Origin: Gammaproteobacteria bacterium
Lineage (GTDB): Bacteria > Pseudomonadota > Gammaproteobacteria > UBA4575
Reading direction: 5' to 3'
Assembly: GCA_028279275.1 (NCBI GenBank)
Contig: JANQOB010000018.1
Location: 186,001-250,000, forward strand
Length of the DNA stretch: 64,000 nucleotides
In this document: positions 26,867 to 40,931 of the stretch, piece after piece
How the letters are laid out: each line of letters opens with the position of its first letter
Numbering within the stretch: position 1 is the first letter of the stretch
The notes under the pieces: generated by a model
What the model was told of the DNA's origin: nothing
Seen by the model: only the letters and a program-made list of their open reading frames with translations
Databases searched by the model: none
Position numbers and translations under genes: made by a program

Positions 26867-27412
26867 GTGCACACTAATCAACTCTCGCAAGCCATTACTA
26901 TCATGCAACGTGGTGGTGTAATTGCTTACAGCACGGAAACCGTTTTAGGCTTGGGTTGTGACCCTTATAATGAAAGTGCGATAAATAAACTTCTTTGGCT
27001 AAAAAATCGAACGCTTGAAAAAGGCCTCATTGTTATAGCAAATAATTTCGAAACTTTTGAAAAGTACTCCCTATCCTTATCAAAGGAGCAAAGAACAAAG
27101 ATATCAGCTAGTGAAAACACTACTTGGCTAGCCCCAGTAAACGAAAATACGCCAACGTGGCTGACTGGAGAACATGATAAAATTGCCGTTCGTATCAGTG
27201 ACCATGAAATTGCAGGTGAGCTAGCCGCTCAAATGGGTGGTGTTGTATCTACTAGCGCAAATGTTTCTACATGTAAGATACTCACCTCTCATGAGGAAAC
27301 TAGAGATTGGTTCGGTCCTCATGTGGACTACATACTTTTAGGCAAATCTGGAACATGTATACCAAGTACAATATGTGATTTACTTAGCGGTGATATTATC
27401 CGTTCAAACTAA
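26867..27412 (+). CDS. tsaC: Threonylcarbamoyl-AMP synthase (TsaC/YrdC)
   Basis: Makes threonylcarbamoyl-AMP for the t6A37 modification of ANN-decoding tRNAs. The 181-aa product is the short YrdC-only form. Motifs: GGVIAYSTETVLGLGCD at the N-terminus, WLKNRTLEKGLIVIA for substrate binding, and SANVSTCK. It starts with GTG two bases after the topA stop, so translation is probably coupled. hemF follows after 9 bp. Confidence 0.94.
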   Translation: MHTNQLSQAITIMQRGGVIAYSTETVLGLGCDPYNESAINKLLWLKNRTLEKGLIVIANNFETFEKYSLSLSKEQRTKISASENTTWLAPVNENTPTWLTGEHDKIAVRISDHEIAGELAAQMGGVVSTSANVSTCKILTSHEETRDWFGPHVDYILLGKSGTCIPSTICDLLSGDIIRSN

Positions 27413-27421
27413 ATAATAATT

Positions 27422-30201
<2,780 letters not shown>

Positions 30202-30207
30202 AATAAT

Positions 30208-31116
30208 ATGATCCGACGCATTCAAAAGCCTCAAGGGAAATTCAATAGAATTGATGTAAGCCGTTTAATTTTGTATGCGAAATTAGTGCGTCTTAATAAA
30301 CCTATCGGTATTTTTTTATTATTATGGCCCACACTCTGGGCATTATTTATTGCTGCAGATGGAATACCCAATACTCAAGTACTAATTGTTTTTATTCTGG
30401 GCGTGATTCTCACACGTTCAGCGGGATGCGCAATTAATGACTATGCTGATCGAAATATAGATCGTTTTGTTGGTCGTACACGTGATCGACCTCTTGCAGC
30501 GGGGCTCATCGAACCAAGAGAAGCTTTATATGTATGTGCCGTACTTTCAATCATTGCTTTACTTCTTGCGTTAATTTTTTTGAATAATTTGACAGTCTTA
30601 TTTGCGATGGGTGCAGCATTATTTGCTGTTAGCTATCCATTTATGAAACGCTTTCATTTTTTACCACAAGTACATCTCGGAATTGCGTTTGCGTTTTCTA
30701 TTCCTATGGCGTTCACAGCTATAAACAACGATTACCCACCACCCGTAGCTTGGTTATTGTTTACTGCAGCAGTAATTTGGACTACTGCCTATGACACTCT
30801 ATATGCGATGGTAGACCGAGAAGATGATATAAAAATTGGCGTAAAATCTACTGCGATATTATTTGGTCCCATGGACAAAGCAATGATAGGTATATTACAA
30901 ACACTCGTTATTCTTTGTTTGGTATTAGTGGGAATTAATGCTGAATTGAGCTGGATATATTATGCAGGTATTGCACTAGCGTGTTTATTTTTTGTTTACC
31001 AACAGATGCTCATTAAACACCGTTTGCCAGACCGTTGTTTGTATGCATTTTTGAATAATAATTATTTCGGCATGGTAGTATTTTTAGGAATTTTTTTACA
31101 ATATATAATATCTTAA
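30208..31116 (+). CDS. ubiA: 4-Hydroxybenzoate polyprenyltransferase
   Basis: Integral membrane enzyme that prenylates 4-hydroxybenzoate in ubiquinone synthesis. The 302-aa product has about eight to nine membrane helices and both Asp-rich prenyl-diphosphate sites: AGCAINDYADRNIDRFVGRT and YAMVDREDDIKIGVKS. No ubiC lies beside it. It follows aroE by 6 bp. Confidence 0.95.
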   Translation: MIRRIQKPQGKFNRIDVSRLILYAKLVRLNKPIGIFLLLWPTLWALFIAADGIPNTQVLIVFILGVILTRSAGCAINDYADRNIDRFVGRTRDRPLAAGLIEPREALYVCAVLSIIALLLALIFLNNLTVLFAMGAALFAVSYPFMKRFHFLPQVHLGIAFAFSIPMAFTAINNDYPPPVAWLLFTAAVIWTTAYDTLYAMVDREDDIKIGVKSTAILFGPMDKAMIGILQTLVILCLVLVGINAELSWIYYAGIALACLFFVYQQMLIKHRLPDRCLYAFLNNNYFGMVVFLGIFLQYIIS

Positions 31117-31119
31117 GTC

Positions 31120-31779
31120 ATGCTACTTATTAGAAAATTAATTCGTGAACTACAGTTTCATTCTCCTTGGCGAAGGTATTTTTTTCCGCGCTATTCGTAT
31201 AACTTCTCCCCAAATCAACTATGTTTTTTAACTAAATGTTTAAGTGAAACAAAGAATGTAAATGGAATTATTGCGGAAATAGGCTGTGAAGTTGGAAGAA
31301 CAACAATCTTTCTCAATAAATTTATGGACGAAAATGAAATCGATAAAGATTATTTAGCAATAGACACCTTTAGTGGGTTTGTTTCCGAGCATGTTGATTA
31401 TGAGGTAAACAAAAGAAATAAAAATAAAAGAATTAAAAAACATTTCCGACTAAATAGTAAAAGATGGTTTGATGGAACAATGAAACAAAACCGTATTTCA
31501 CGAGTAAAATCCATTCAGTGCGACATTAACAATTTCGACTTATCTTCGTATGGTCCGTTTGCATTTGTGCTATTAGATGTTGATTTGTATATACCCATGA
31601 AAAAAGCATTACCAGAAATTTTCAGTTCATTATCTGAGGAAGGCATTATAGTTGTTGATGATTGTGATCCTAATATTGACGAGTGGGATGGTTCGTACCA
31701 AGCTTATAAAGAATTTGTAAAAGAAAAAAATTTAAAATTTGATATTCAATACAAAAAATTAGGCATAATAAAAAAGTAA
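31120..31779 (+). CDS. TylF/MycF-like methyltransferase
   Basis: This 219-aa SAM-dependent methyltransferase has motif I as IIAEIGCEVGRTTIFLN (about 48-64), an acidic LAIDTFSGF, and FVLLDVDLYIPMKKALPEIF...GIIVVDDCDP, the metal-binding Asp pattern of the macrocin-O-methyltransferase group. These enzymes methylate sugar or phenolic hydroxyls. The coding stretch is visibly more AT-rich and Lys/Asn-rich than its neighbours (long runs such as KRNKNKRIKKH), which suggests recent acquisition. It starts 3 bp after ubiA and converges on comF. The substrate is unknown; a link to quinones is not supported. Confidence 0.75.
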   Translation: MLLIRKLIRELQFHSPWRRYFFPRYSYNFSPNQLCFLTKCLSETKNVNGIIAEIGCEVGRTTIFLNKFMDENEIDKDYLAIDTFSGFVSEHVDYEVNKRNKNKRIKKHFRLNSKRWFDGTMKQNRISRVKSIQCDINNFDLSSYGPFAFVLLDVDLYIPMKKALPEIFSSLSEEGIIVVDDCDPNIDEWDGSYQAYKEFVKEKNLKFDIQYKKLGIIKK

Positions 31780-31825
31780 ACAAAAAAATTTCATTAAACA
31801 AGCCTTTATCTTTAGTATAAGTTTC

Positions 31826-32557
31826 TTATATATGCACACGAGCAATACACCACACATCAACTTTCTTTGCCCCAGCTTTTTTTAAACACTTGGCCACCTC
31901 GTTTACCGTATTTCCGGTGGTCATTACATCGTCAACAATGCATATATGTTTGTTTTTTAAATCTTTTGAATTTCTTACTAAAGAAAAAGCATTCTTTACA
32001 TTGTTATAGCGCTGTTTAGCAGGCAACTCCATTTGTGCACTTGTAACTCGATTACGGTATATATCCGTATAGGAGAGATCACAATTCAGCTTTTTATTAA
32101 TTATCTTAGCAACTTCTAAAGCTTGGTTATAACCGCGTTTACGTAAACGCTTTTTATACAGCGGAACAGGAATAATAACATCTGGGAGAGAGTATTCTCT
32201 ATTTTCAAGGCAACATAAAAATAAATGTGCTAAGAGCTTACCTTGGTTTAACTTTTGATTAAATTTAAATTTATAAATAGCATCACGAATAAAACCTTCG
32301 AATTGAAAAGGAGCTATTGTTTGGTCAAAAAAATATTTTTGCGTAGTGCATGCGCCACAGATCTTTGCATCATCACTGGTTAGTGGAAGCGCACATTTTT
32401 GACAACAAAATTCAATCCACGGCAAGTTTTGGAAGCACCTCTGACAAAGATCAATTCCATTTTCGCCCTCTGCATCACACTGAAGACACACATTTGGGTA
32501 AATTGTTTGTGCCGTTTTTTCCAGGAATGAGTAGAGAAACGTCAATTTAGAAGTCAT
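31826..32557 (-). CDS. comF: ComF family competence protein / phosphoribosyltransferase
   Basis: The 243-aa protein has two N-terminal zinc-finger-like Cys clusters (CLQCDAEGENGIDLCQRC and CCQKCALPL...CGACTT) and a C-terminal PRTase fold with the PRPP loop ICIVDDVMTTGNTVNEV. ComF is needed for DNA uptake in competent bacteria. The ATG at 32557 is preferred over a TTG eight codons upstream. It diverges from bioB, an arrangement also known in Pseudomonas. Confidence 0.92.
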   Translation of the reverse strand: MTSKLTFLYSFLEKTAQTIYPNVCLQCDAEGENGIDLCQRCFQNLPWIEFCCQKCALPLTSDDAKICGACTTQKYFFDQTIAPFQFEGFIRDAIYKFKFNQKLNQGKLLAHLFLCCLENREYSLPDVIIPVPLYKKRLRKRGYNQALEVAKIINKKLNCDLSYTDIYRNRVTSAQMELPAKQRYNNVKNAFSLVRNSKDLKNKHICIVDDVMTTGNTVNEVAKCLKKAGAKKVDVWCIARVHI

Positions 32558-32564
32558 GCTCTTG

Positions 32565-32592
32565 TTGACACCCCACTGCAAAAGATTAGACT
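32565..32592 (+). promoter_or_regulatory. Candidate sigma-70 promoter for bioB
   Basis: TTGACA (32565-32570) is a perfect -35 element and TAGACT (32587-32592) a fair -10 with a 16-base spacer, giving a leader of about 40 bases before the bioB ATG at 32638. No BirA-type operator (TTGTAAACC with its inverted partner) was seen. Confidence 0.4.
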
Positions 32593-32637
32593 TGGCCTTA
32601 CATTCTAAATATAACGTTCATCATATCCAACTAATTT

Positions 32638-33627
32638 ATGCCTACCGACTGCGTCCGCAATGACTGGAAAAAACATGAGGTTCTGGACTTATATCAGCTG
32701 CCTTTTAATGACTTGCTGTATTTAGCTCATCGTATATTTCGTGAACACCATGATCCAAATAAAGTGCAAGTCAGCACATTACTGTCTGTAAAAACTGGTT
32801 CCTGCTCGGAAGATTGTGCGTACTGCCCACAGAGCGGTCACTATGATACGGATATCGAAAAAGAACGGTTGCTGGCATTAGAGGAAGTCAAGGAGCATGC
32901 TGAAGCTGCTAAACAAAATGGCGCTTCACGATTTTGTATGGGTGCGGCGTGGCGGAATCCTACTGATAAAAATTTAGAACAGATTGTGCAAATGGTTAAA
33001 CTCGTAAAACAGTTAGAGCTGGAAACTTGTGTAACTATTGGCATGTTAACCGCTACGCAAGCGCAATGTCTGAAACAAGCGGGCTTAGATTATTACAACC
33101 ATAACTTGGATACCTCTCCCGAATTTTATGGCAATGTAATTACCACACGTACATATCAAGATCGCCTCGATACTTTAGAACATGTGCGTAATGCAGGTAT
33201 AAATGTATGCAGTGGAGGTATCTTGGGTATGGGGGAGACTCGAGAAGATCGTGCTGGACTCTTACTACAGCTAGCTAACTTGCCACAGCACCCTGAATCT
33301 GTCCCTATCAATATGCTAATACAAATTAAGGGCACACCTTTACACGGAATTGAAAAGCTTGACCCTTTTGAATTTATACGAACTATAGCTATTGCGCGCA
33401 TTCTCATGCCTAAAACCTATGTGCGCTTATCAGCAGGTCGTGAAGATATGAATGAGCAGACGCAAGCTTTATGTTTTTTTGCTGGGGCAAACTCTATTTT
33501 TTATGGTGAAACTTTGTTGACCGCGAAAAATCCTGCCACGATAAAAGACCAGAATTTATTTAACAAACTTGGCATCGAAGCTGACCAAATAAATTCTCAG
33601 ACTCAAGAAACTACAACCGTTAATTAA
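32638..33627 (+). CDS. bioB: Biotin synthase
   Basis: Radical SAM enzyme that inserts sulfur into dethiobiotin. The 329-aa product has the radical-SAM cluster CSEDCAYC (Cys at CxxxCxxC), followed by [18 protein letters not shown] and RLSAGREDM (Arg and other ligands of the [2Fe-2S] site) are typical. It is followed 6 bp later by bioF. bioA, bioC, bioD and bioH are not in the window, although they often follow bioF in Pseudomonas. Confidence 0.97.
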   Translation: MPTDCVRNDWKKHEVLDLYQLPFNDLLYLAHRIFREHHDPNKVQVSTLLSVKTGSCSEDCAYCPQSGHYDTDIEKERLLALEEVKEHAEAAKQNGASRFCMGAAWRNPTDKNLEQIVQMVKLVKQLELETCVTIGMLTATQAQCLKQAGLDYYNHNLDTSPEFYGNVITTRTYQDRLDTLEHVRNAGINVCSGGILGMGETREDRAGLLLQLANLPQHPESVPINMLIQIKGTPLHGIEKLDPFEFIRTIAIARILMPKTYVRLSAGREDMNEQTQALCFFAGANSIFYGETLLTAKNPATIKDQNLFNKLGIEADQINSQTQETTTVN

Positions 33628-33633
33628 ATCAAG

Positions 33634-34785
33634 ATGAAAGATCTAGCAACTGAGCTAGATAAGTTAAACGAAAAAAATCTTTTTCGCTCTCGAAGGGTTA
33701 TTTCGTCCGCTCAACAAATTGAACCCGTCATCGATGGACAAAAAGTATTATCTTTTTGTAGTAATGATTACCTAGGTTTAGCGAATGATCCAAGGGTTGT
33801 AGAGAGTTTAATTCAGGCAACCTCAAACTATGGCACGGGTGCTGGAGCCTCGCATTTAATAACCGGCCATCATGCATGTCACGCTAAGTTGGAAGAAGAG
33901 CTGGCCGAATTTCTCGGTTGTGAAAAGGTATTATTGTTTTCTACAGGGTATATGGCGAACTTAGGGGTTGTAAGTGCTCTCGGATCGCATAACAGCATTA
34001 TCTTTGCAGATAGACTGAATCATGCCTCATTAAATGACGCGGCTATTCAGTCACGTGCTAAATTAAGCCGCTATAAACATATAAAGATGAATCATCTTGA
34101 AGAATTAATTGTAGGTAAAGATGAAAACAATAAATTAATTTTGACTGATGGTGTATTTAGTATGGATGGCACTATTGCACCTGTAAGTAAACTACAATCA
34201 ATGGCAAAGAAATACCACGCAACCCTTATTATAGATGATGCGCATGGTATTGGAGTACTGGGAAAACTTGGTAAAGGATGCACCGAAGACATACTTGTTA
34301 GCGAAACCATTTTAGTTGGTACACTCGGCAAAGCATTTGGGACATTTGGTGCTTTCGTCGCAGCTAAACAAGAAATTATTGAATGGCTAATTCAGCGAGC
34401 ACACAGCTATATCTATACTACCGCGCTTCCGCCTGCTATAGCAGAAGCTACTCGCACCAGTTTGCAATTAATTAAAACCGAAAGTTGGCGCAGAGAAAAC
34501 TTACAAGAGTTAATCGAGTATTTTCGTGAATCATGTAAGCGAAAAAATATCACTTTTTCTGATTCCTTTACACCCATTCAGCCCATCATAATTGGTAATA
34601 GTGAAGATACTCTTAAGGTAAGTGAAGAACTATTAAAGTCAGGAATTTTAGTCCCGGCTATTCGTCCACCCACTATTCCACAAAACACAGCCCGCCTTCG
34701 AGTGAGTCTTTGTACATTACATACTAAGGAACATATTAATCAATTAACACATGCCCTAGAACGGGCGATATCAAAGTTATCTTAA
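33634..34785 (+). CDS. bioF: 8-Amino-7-oxononanoate synthase
   Basis: PLP enzyme that condenses pimeloyl-thioester with alanine in biotin synthesis. The 383-aa product has the PLP lysine in TLGKAFGTFGAF, the aspartate in LIIDDAHGIGVLG, and the substrate loop GAGASHLITGHHACH. It forms a two-gene unit with bioB. Confidence 0.96.
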   Translation: MKDLATELDKLNEKNLFRSRRVISSAQQIEPVIDGQKVLSFCSNDYLGLANDPRVVESLIQATSNYGTGAGASHLITGHHACHAKLEEELAEFLGCEKVLLFSTGYMANLGVVSALGSHNSIIFADRLNHASLNDAAIQSRAKLSRYKHIKMNHLEELIVGKDENNKLILTDGVFSMDGTIAPVSKLQSMAKKYHATLIIDDAHGIGVLGKLGKGCTEDILVSETILVGTLGKAFGTFGAFVAAKQEIIEWLIQRAHSYIYTTALPPAIAEATRTSLQLIKTESWRRENLQELIEYFRESCKRKNITFSDSFTPIQPIIIGNSEDTLKVSEELLKSGILVPAIRPPTIPQNTARLRVSLCTLHTKEHINQLTHALERAISKLS

Positions 34786-34890
34786 TTAAATCAAGAAGAT
34801 AATGTGCCCACAACATTACTTGCTTTTTCAAGTATTGATGATTACAGTTCTTAGCGCTCAAATAATAACAATAATATTGGGAGGAAACTC

Positions 34891-35271
34891 ATGGGTATGG
34901 TAAGTGAATTTAAAGAATTCGTCATGAAGGGAAACATGATGGATATGGCTACCGGTATCATTATTGGTGCCGCAGTTTCGGCAGTGGTTGGTTCTCTCGT
35001 TGACGACATACTCATGCCAATAATCGGTTTATTTACCGGTGGCGTAGACTTTAGTGGCCTGGGCATTCCGCTTGGTGAAGGAGAAGCAGCTGCAATTTTT
35101 GGTTATGGTGCTTTTATTCAAGCATTGATTAATTTTGTAATTATTTCCTTTGTAATTTTCTTAATTATCAAGGCAATGAATAGCATGAAGAAAAAAGAAG
35201 AAGAAAAACCGGCTGTCCCACCGGAAGATGTGGTTTTGCTCCGTGAAATACGTGATAGCCTAAAAAAATAA
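34891..35271 (+). CDS. mscL: Large-conductance mechanosensitive channel
   Basis: Osmotic safety valve in the inner membrane. The 126-aa product has the N-terminal helix with FKEFVMKGNMMDMATGIIIGAAVSAVVGSLV (shown here in parts by its MDMATGII and VVGSLVDDI elements), a short periplasmic loop, a second membrane helix (FVIISFVIFLIIKAMN) and a charged C-terminal bundle. GGGAGG-type binding site (GGGAGGAA read as gggaggaa) six bases before the ATG supports the start. It is single-gene, with its own terminator. Confidence 0.96.
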   Translation: MGMVSEFKEFVMKGNMMDMATGIIIGAAVSAVVGSLVDDILMPIIGLFTGGVDFSGLGIPLGEGEAAAIFGYGAFIQALINFVIISFVIFLIIKAMNSMKKKEEEKPAVPPEDVVLLREIRDSLKK

Positions 35272-35291
35272 ACTTTTTTTAAGTCTTTATA

Positions 35292-35324
35292 AAAACCCGC
35301 GCAAACATAGTGCGGGTTTTTTTA
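35292..35324. terminator. Bidirectional terminator between mscL and radC
   Basis: AAAACCCGC (35292-35300) pairs perfectly with GCGGGTTTT (35312-35320), with an 11-base loop. A T-run follows on the + strand and an A-rich flank precedes it, so it can serve both convergent genes. Confidence 0.88.
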
Positions 35325-35336
35325 TACCTAAATTTT

Positions 35337-36008
35337 TTAGAGATAGCCAAGTTCTGCGAGAGACATTACATCATTGCCAATAATAAAATGATCCAAAACT
35401 TTTAATTCTAGCAATGCTAAAGCATCTGAAAGCGTGCGAGTGATATCAATATCTGATTGACTGGGTGTTACGTCACCTGACGGATGATTGTGAGCAAGGA
35501 TAATGGCGTGTGCATTATGCTGTACGGCCTGTTTGAGCACTTCTCTTGGGTGCACTTCTGCACTATGTAGACTCCCTAAAAATAATTCCTCAAATGCAAT
35601 CACACGGTTTTTTGTATCTAAAAATAAACAAGCAAAAACTTCTTTTTCGTAATCACGCATTTTCAGTAATAAATAATGTTCAGCATCATTCGGATTGGAA
35701 AGTGGTCCTTCTTTTTCTATTGATTCACGTAAAAACCTACGAGACATTTCCAGGCTGGCTTGTAATTGTACAAATTTCGCCTGCCCTAAACCTTTAGCTT
35801 CACAAAATCTTTTTTCATCTGCGCACAGTAATTTCCTTAAACCTTTAAATTCAATTAGAAGATCGCGCGCCAATTCGACCGCTGATTTTCCTCTAACACC
35901 TGTGCGTAAAAAAATGGCTAACAGTTCTGCATCCGAAAGTGCGTTTGCGCCGTGCCGTAATAAGCGTTCGCGTGGCCTTTCCCCCTCAGGCCAGTCAGAT
36001 ATTGCCAT
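35337..36008 (-). CDS. radC: RadC/YeeS-type JAMM-domain protein
   Basis: The 223-aa product has an N-terminal helix-hairpin-helix part (RERLLRHGANALSDAELLAIFLRTG) and a JAB1/MPN metalloprotease-like domain with HNHPSGDVTPSQSD. A role in DNA repair was once proposed and is now doubtful; the true function is not settled. It diverges from coaBC, as in many Gammaproteobacteria. Confidence 0.95.
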   Translation of the reverse strand: MAISDWPEGERPRERLLRHGANALSDAELLAIFLRTGVRGKSAVELARDLLIEFKGLRKLLCADEKRFCEAKGLGQAKFVQLQASLEMSRRFLRESIEKEGPLSNPNDAEHYLLLKMRDYEKEVFACLFLDTKNRVIAFEELFLGSLHSAEVHPREVLKQAVQHNAHAIILAHNHPSGDVTPSQSDIDITRTLSDALALLELKVLDHFIIGNDVMSLAELGYL

Positions 36009-36145
36009 TTTAAGTCCCCCTGTAATTGGCTTTTTTATAAGTCCTTGATATTTATTAAAAGATTTAGACCAATGGGCCTAAGTGTTTGTTTGAACGTAGT
36101 GAGAATTAAACCATTATCTTAACTATCTTTGATAGACTAATTACT

Positions 36146-37405
36146 ATGTCATTAGCAAATAAGAATATATTACTTGGTGTTAGCGGTGGTATCGCGGCCT
36201 ATAAAAGCGCAGAACTAGTCCGTGAATTGGTGCGTGCGCATGCCAAAGTTCGTGTTGTGATGACACATTCGGCTAAAAAATTCGTCACTCCACTAACTTT
36301 CCAAGCATTGTCTGATAATTCAGTACTATCGGACGAGTTTGAACAAGCAGAAGCTACAAATGGCATGGATCACATTGCTTTAGCTCGCTGGGCAGATGTA
36401 GTTTTAATTGCCCCTGCCAGTGCCAATACTATAGCTAAACTCACTCATGGGGGTGCAGATGACTTGCTCAGTACAACTTGCTTGGTGACTCATGCGCCAA
36501 TCGCCCTAGCACCTGCGATGAATCAAGCTATGTGGTCGAATAGTGCTACACAGGATAATGTTGAAACACTTCAAAAGCGTGGCTTTTTATTTTTTGGTCC
36601 CGCTTCGGGTCAACAGGCTTGTGGCGATATCGGCGAAGGTCGAATGTTTGAACCGCATCAGCTGTTACTTTCACTGAGTAATTTGTTCAATACTGGAGAG
36701 CTCACAGATGTAAATGTCATGGTGACTGCAGGCCCTACTCAGGAGCCAATTGATCCCGTTCGTTATATCAGCAACCGTAGCTCTGGACGCATGGGCTTTG
36801 CCATTGCTGAAGCTGCCTATGATGCCGGAGCAAATGTACATTTAATCTCTGGTCCGGTAGCCCTGGCAAAACCTCAAGGGGTTGAATACGCATCGGTTAA
36901 AACAGCACAAGATATGTTTGATGCGGTACAAGCAAATATAAAAATCCAACAAATTTTTATTAGCTGTGCAGCTGTGGCCGATTATCGACCCGTAGCGAAA
37001 CAACCAAATAAAATCAAAAAATTACATGATGATTTATCTGTAACGCTAGTGCGCAATCCAGATATCATTACCGAAGTAGCAAAACAATCAAATAAACCTT
37101 TTGTAGTTGGCTTTGCAGCAGAGACCCAGGAGCTCGAAAAATTCGCTTTACATAAGTTAGAACGAAAGCGATTAGATATGATTGCGGGCAATGATGTTTC
37201 AGAGAACGAAATTGGCTTTGACAACGAAGAAAATGCGTTAGAAGTGTACTGGCCCGGTGGACATTGCTCATTAGAGCGTGATACAAAAACAAAAATCGCA
37301 AGAAGGCTCATCAGCTTAATTGCACAACGTTACGCAAACACACATAAAAGAAGCAATGTCACAATCCTTAAAAACGCGAAAGACCGAAGTCAAAATACTC
37401 GATAG
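36146..37405 (+). CDS. coaBC: Bifunctional phosphopantothenoylcysteine decarboxylase / ligase
   Basis: Two consecutive steps in coenzyme A synthesis. The 419-aa product has an N-terminal flavoprotein decarboxylase ([16 protein letters not shown]; catalytic His in [21 protein letters not shown]) and a C-terminal CTP-dependent ligase ([33 protein letters not shown]). A C-terminal extension of about 20 residues beyond [13 protein letters not shown] overlaps the start of dut by 50 bp. Confidence 0.96.
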   Translation: MSLANKNILLGVSGGIAAYKSAELVRELVRAHAKVRVVMTHSAKKFVTPLTFQALSDNSVLSDEFEQAEATNGMDHIALARWADVVLIAPASANTIAKLTHGGADDLLSTTCLVTHAPIALAPAMNQAMWSNSATQDNVETLQKRGFLFFGPASGQQACGDIGEGRMFEPHQLLLSLSNLFNTGELTDVNVMVTAGPTQEPIDPVRYISNRSSGRMGFAIAEAAYDAGANVHLISGPVALAKPQGVEYASVKTAQDMFDAVQANIKIQQIFISCAAVADYRPVAKQPNKIKKLHDDLSVTLVRNPDIITEVAKQSNKPFVVGFAAETQELEKFALHKLERKRLDMIAGNDVSENEIGFDNEENALEVYWPGGHCSLERDTKTKIARRLISLIAQRYANTHKRSNVTILKNAKDRSQNTR

Positions 37406-37829
37406 CCGTATCGGCAAAGAAATTCCTCTTCCTACATATGCAACTGCAGGTTCAGCGGGTATGGACTTGCGTGCCTGTATTGATGCAACTGTGCAAATTA
37501 AACCTGGTGAAACGGTTTTAATCCCTACTGGGATTTCAATTTATATTGAAGACCCTGGACTTGCTGCGACTATTTTACCGCGCTCTGGTTTAGGACATAA
37601 ACACGGAATCGTCCTTGGTAACCTTGTAGGGTTAATTGACTCAGATTATCAGGGTCCATTAATGGTGTCGTTATGGAATCGCGGTGTTGAAAATTTTGAA
37701 GTCAATGTTGGCGACCGGATTGCACAGCTTGTCATCGTGCCTATTGTACAAACGGAATTTGAAATAGTAGAAGAATTCACCGCTTCGGATCGAGGTGAAG
37801 GAGGCTTTGGTCACACTGGTACTGGTTGA
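37356..37829 (+). CDS. dut: dUTP diphosphatase
   Basis: Hydrolyses dUTP to dUMP, keeping uracil out of DNA. The 157-aa trimeric-type enzyme has all five motifs: [44 protein letters not shown] and the C-terminal [12 protein letters not shown]. The ATG at 37356, with AGAAG just upstream, fits family length; the frame runs 12 codons further inside coaBC. The reading frames of coaBC and dut overlap by 50 bp. Confidence 0.96.
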   Translation: MSQSLKTRKTEVKILDSRIGKEIPLPTYATAGSAGMDLRACIDATVQIKPGETVLIPTGISIYIEDPGLAATILPRSGLGHKHGIVLGNLVGLIDSDYQGPLMVSLWNRGVENFEVNVGDRIAQLVIVPIVQTEFEIVEEFTASDRGEGGFGHTGTG

Positions 37830-37873
37830 TAATTGTTATCCTAAAACCATTAACCACTTTCCTATAAATTTCA

Positions 37874-39244
37874 ATGAACATAGACGCAAATATTTTCCGT
37901 GCCTACGACATTCGCGGCATAGTAGAAACTGCTCTCACTCCAGAAGTAGCCGAGTTAGTAGGTCATGCCTTGGGCAGTTTATATCCAAACAGTAGAACTG
38001 TAGTTGTTGGTAGAGATGGTCGAGATTCAAGCCCGCTATTAGCGCGGCATTTAAGCCAGGGATTACAGGCCAGCGGTTGCAAGGTAATTGATATTGGCGA
38101 AGTGCCTACACCTGTTTTGTACTATGCCACGCATAATCTCAATACCGGCGCAGGTGTGATGGTTACTGGCAGCCATAACCCGCCAGAATATAATGGGCTT
38201 AAGATGGTAATGGATAACATAACACTACATGGTGATGATATACAGGCAATTTACCAATGCATAATTGCGAAGCAATTAAATCATGCTTCAGGTTCAATTG
38301 AAAAACATCAGCTACTAGATGATTACATCACAAGAATTTGTGAAGACATTAAACTGAGTAGAAATCTACGTATTGGTATTGATTGTGGCAATGGTGTTGC
38401 AGGCCCGTCTGCTATGACTTTATTTAAAAATTTAGGTTGCGAAATTCATGACCTATTTTGTGATGTAGATGGAAGCTTTCCGAACCATCACCCAAATCCC
38501 AGTGACCCCAAAAACTTAGAAGATTTAATAAGCTGTGTAATGCAAAACAATTTAGATCTTGGTTTGGCCTTTGACGGTGACGGAGATCGTGTTGGTGTAA
38601 TCGATAATAAAGGCGAAGTATTGTGGGCAGACCGGCAAATGATGCTTTATGCTCGCGATGTATTGTCGAGAAAACCCGGTGCAAAAATTATTTTTGATGT
38701 GAAGTCCTCACGGAACTTAGCCACTGTAATCGAAGATGCCGGTGGAGAAGCCATCATGTGGAAAACCGGACATTCCTTCATTAAAAACAAGATGCATGAA
38801 ACAGGGGCTGAACTAGCAGGAGAAATGAGTGGCCATATCTTTTTTAAAGAACGTTGGTATGGATTTGATGATGCACTTTACAGTGCCGCACGCCTTTTAG
38901 AAATTGTTTCCAATCAAGATTTACCAAGCAGCGAGTTATTTGCAACTTTGCCAAACTCATTGAGCACACCCGAAATCAATGTACACTTTGATAAAGATGG
39001 TGCTCAACATAGTTTCATGAAAAAATTCGCGAGCTCTGTTGACTTCCCCAATGCAAAGATTACTACTATAGATGGAATTCGTGCGGATTATAAAAATGGC
39101 TGGGGCCTGGTTCGCGCTTCTAACACTACACCTTCTTTAGTTATACGTTTTGAAGCCGATGATGAAAATATTATCGAAGACATTAAAAATGACTTTCGCA
39201 CTCAAATGACTAATGTAGACTCTAGTATTCAATTACCATTTTAA
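37874..39244 (+). CDS. algC: Phosphomannomutase / phosphoglucomutase
   Basis: Interconverts hexose 6- and 1-phosphates for cell-surface sugar synthesis. The 456-aa product has the four-domain alpha-D-phosphohexomutase pattern: IFRAYDIRGI at the start, the phosphoserine loop VTGSHNPPEYNGLKM, the Mg site AFDGDGDRVGVID, the sugar loop GEMSGHIFF, and the phosphate loop RASNTTPSLVIRFE. Position between dut and argB is the AlgC location in Pseudomonas; whether alginate is made is not readable. Confidence 0.94.
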   Translation: MNIDANIFRAYDIRGIVETALTPEVAELVGHALGSLYPNSRTVVVGRDGRDSSPLLARHLSQGLQASGCKVIDIGEVPTPVLYYATHNLNTGAGVMVTGSHNPPEYNGLKMVMDNITLHGDDIQAIYQCIIAKQLNHASGSIEKHQLLDDYITRICEDIKLSRNLRIGIDCGNGVAGPSAMTLFKNLGCEIHDLFCDVDGSFPNHHPNPSDPKNLEDLISCVMQNNLDLGLAFDGDGDRVGVIDNKGEVLWADRQMMLYARDVLSRKPGAKIIFDVKSSRNLATVIEDAGGEAIMWKTGHSFIKNKMHETGAELAGEMSGHIFFKERWYGFDDALYSAARLLEIVSNQDLPSSELFATLPNSLSTPEINVHFDKDGAQHSFMKKFASSVDFPNAKITTIDGIRADYKNGWGLVRASNTTPSLVIRFEADDENIIEDIKNDFRTQMTNVDSSIQLPF

Positions 39245-40750
<1,506 letters not shown>

Positions 40751-40891
40751 ACTTTGGAAATACTTCAGATTAGTTCAAGACGGTTAGTGATTCTTCGAAA
40801 TTTTACTATTATTTGATATTTAGGTTGAGCGGCAAACACTAGTTTGATCGCAAAACTTTGCTCACTCGTCAAAAAAATTTGGCTTAAAGCA

Positions 40892-40918
40892 AAGGAATTT
40901 AACCATAATTAATTCCTT
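40892..40918. repeat. Hairpin downstream of pyrE
   Basis: AAGGAATT (40892-40899) is inverted at 40911-40918. It lies 14 bp past the pyrE stop codon (leftward). No T-run follows in the pyrE direction, so it is only a weak candidate for a terminator. Confidence 0.3.
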
Positions 40919-40931
40919 ACTAATTTTAGGG

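Noticed and set aside
26666-26908. Phe-rich 80-codon frame antisense to the topA tail
   Set aside because: It is the reverse complement of Lys codons (AAA/AAG to TTT/CTT), which gives artificial Phe runs.
32558-32637. BirA operator upstream of bioB
   Set aside because: TTGTTGACA resembles one half-site, but no inverted partner follows at the right distance; it is better read as part of a -35 element.
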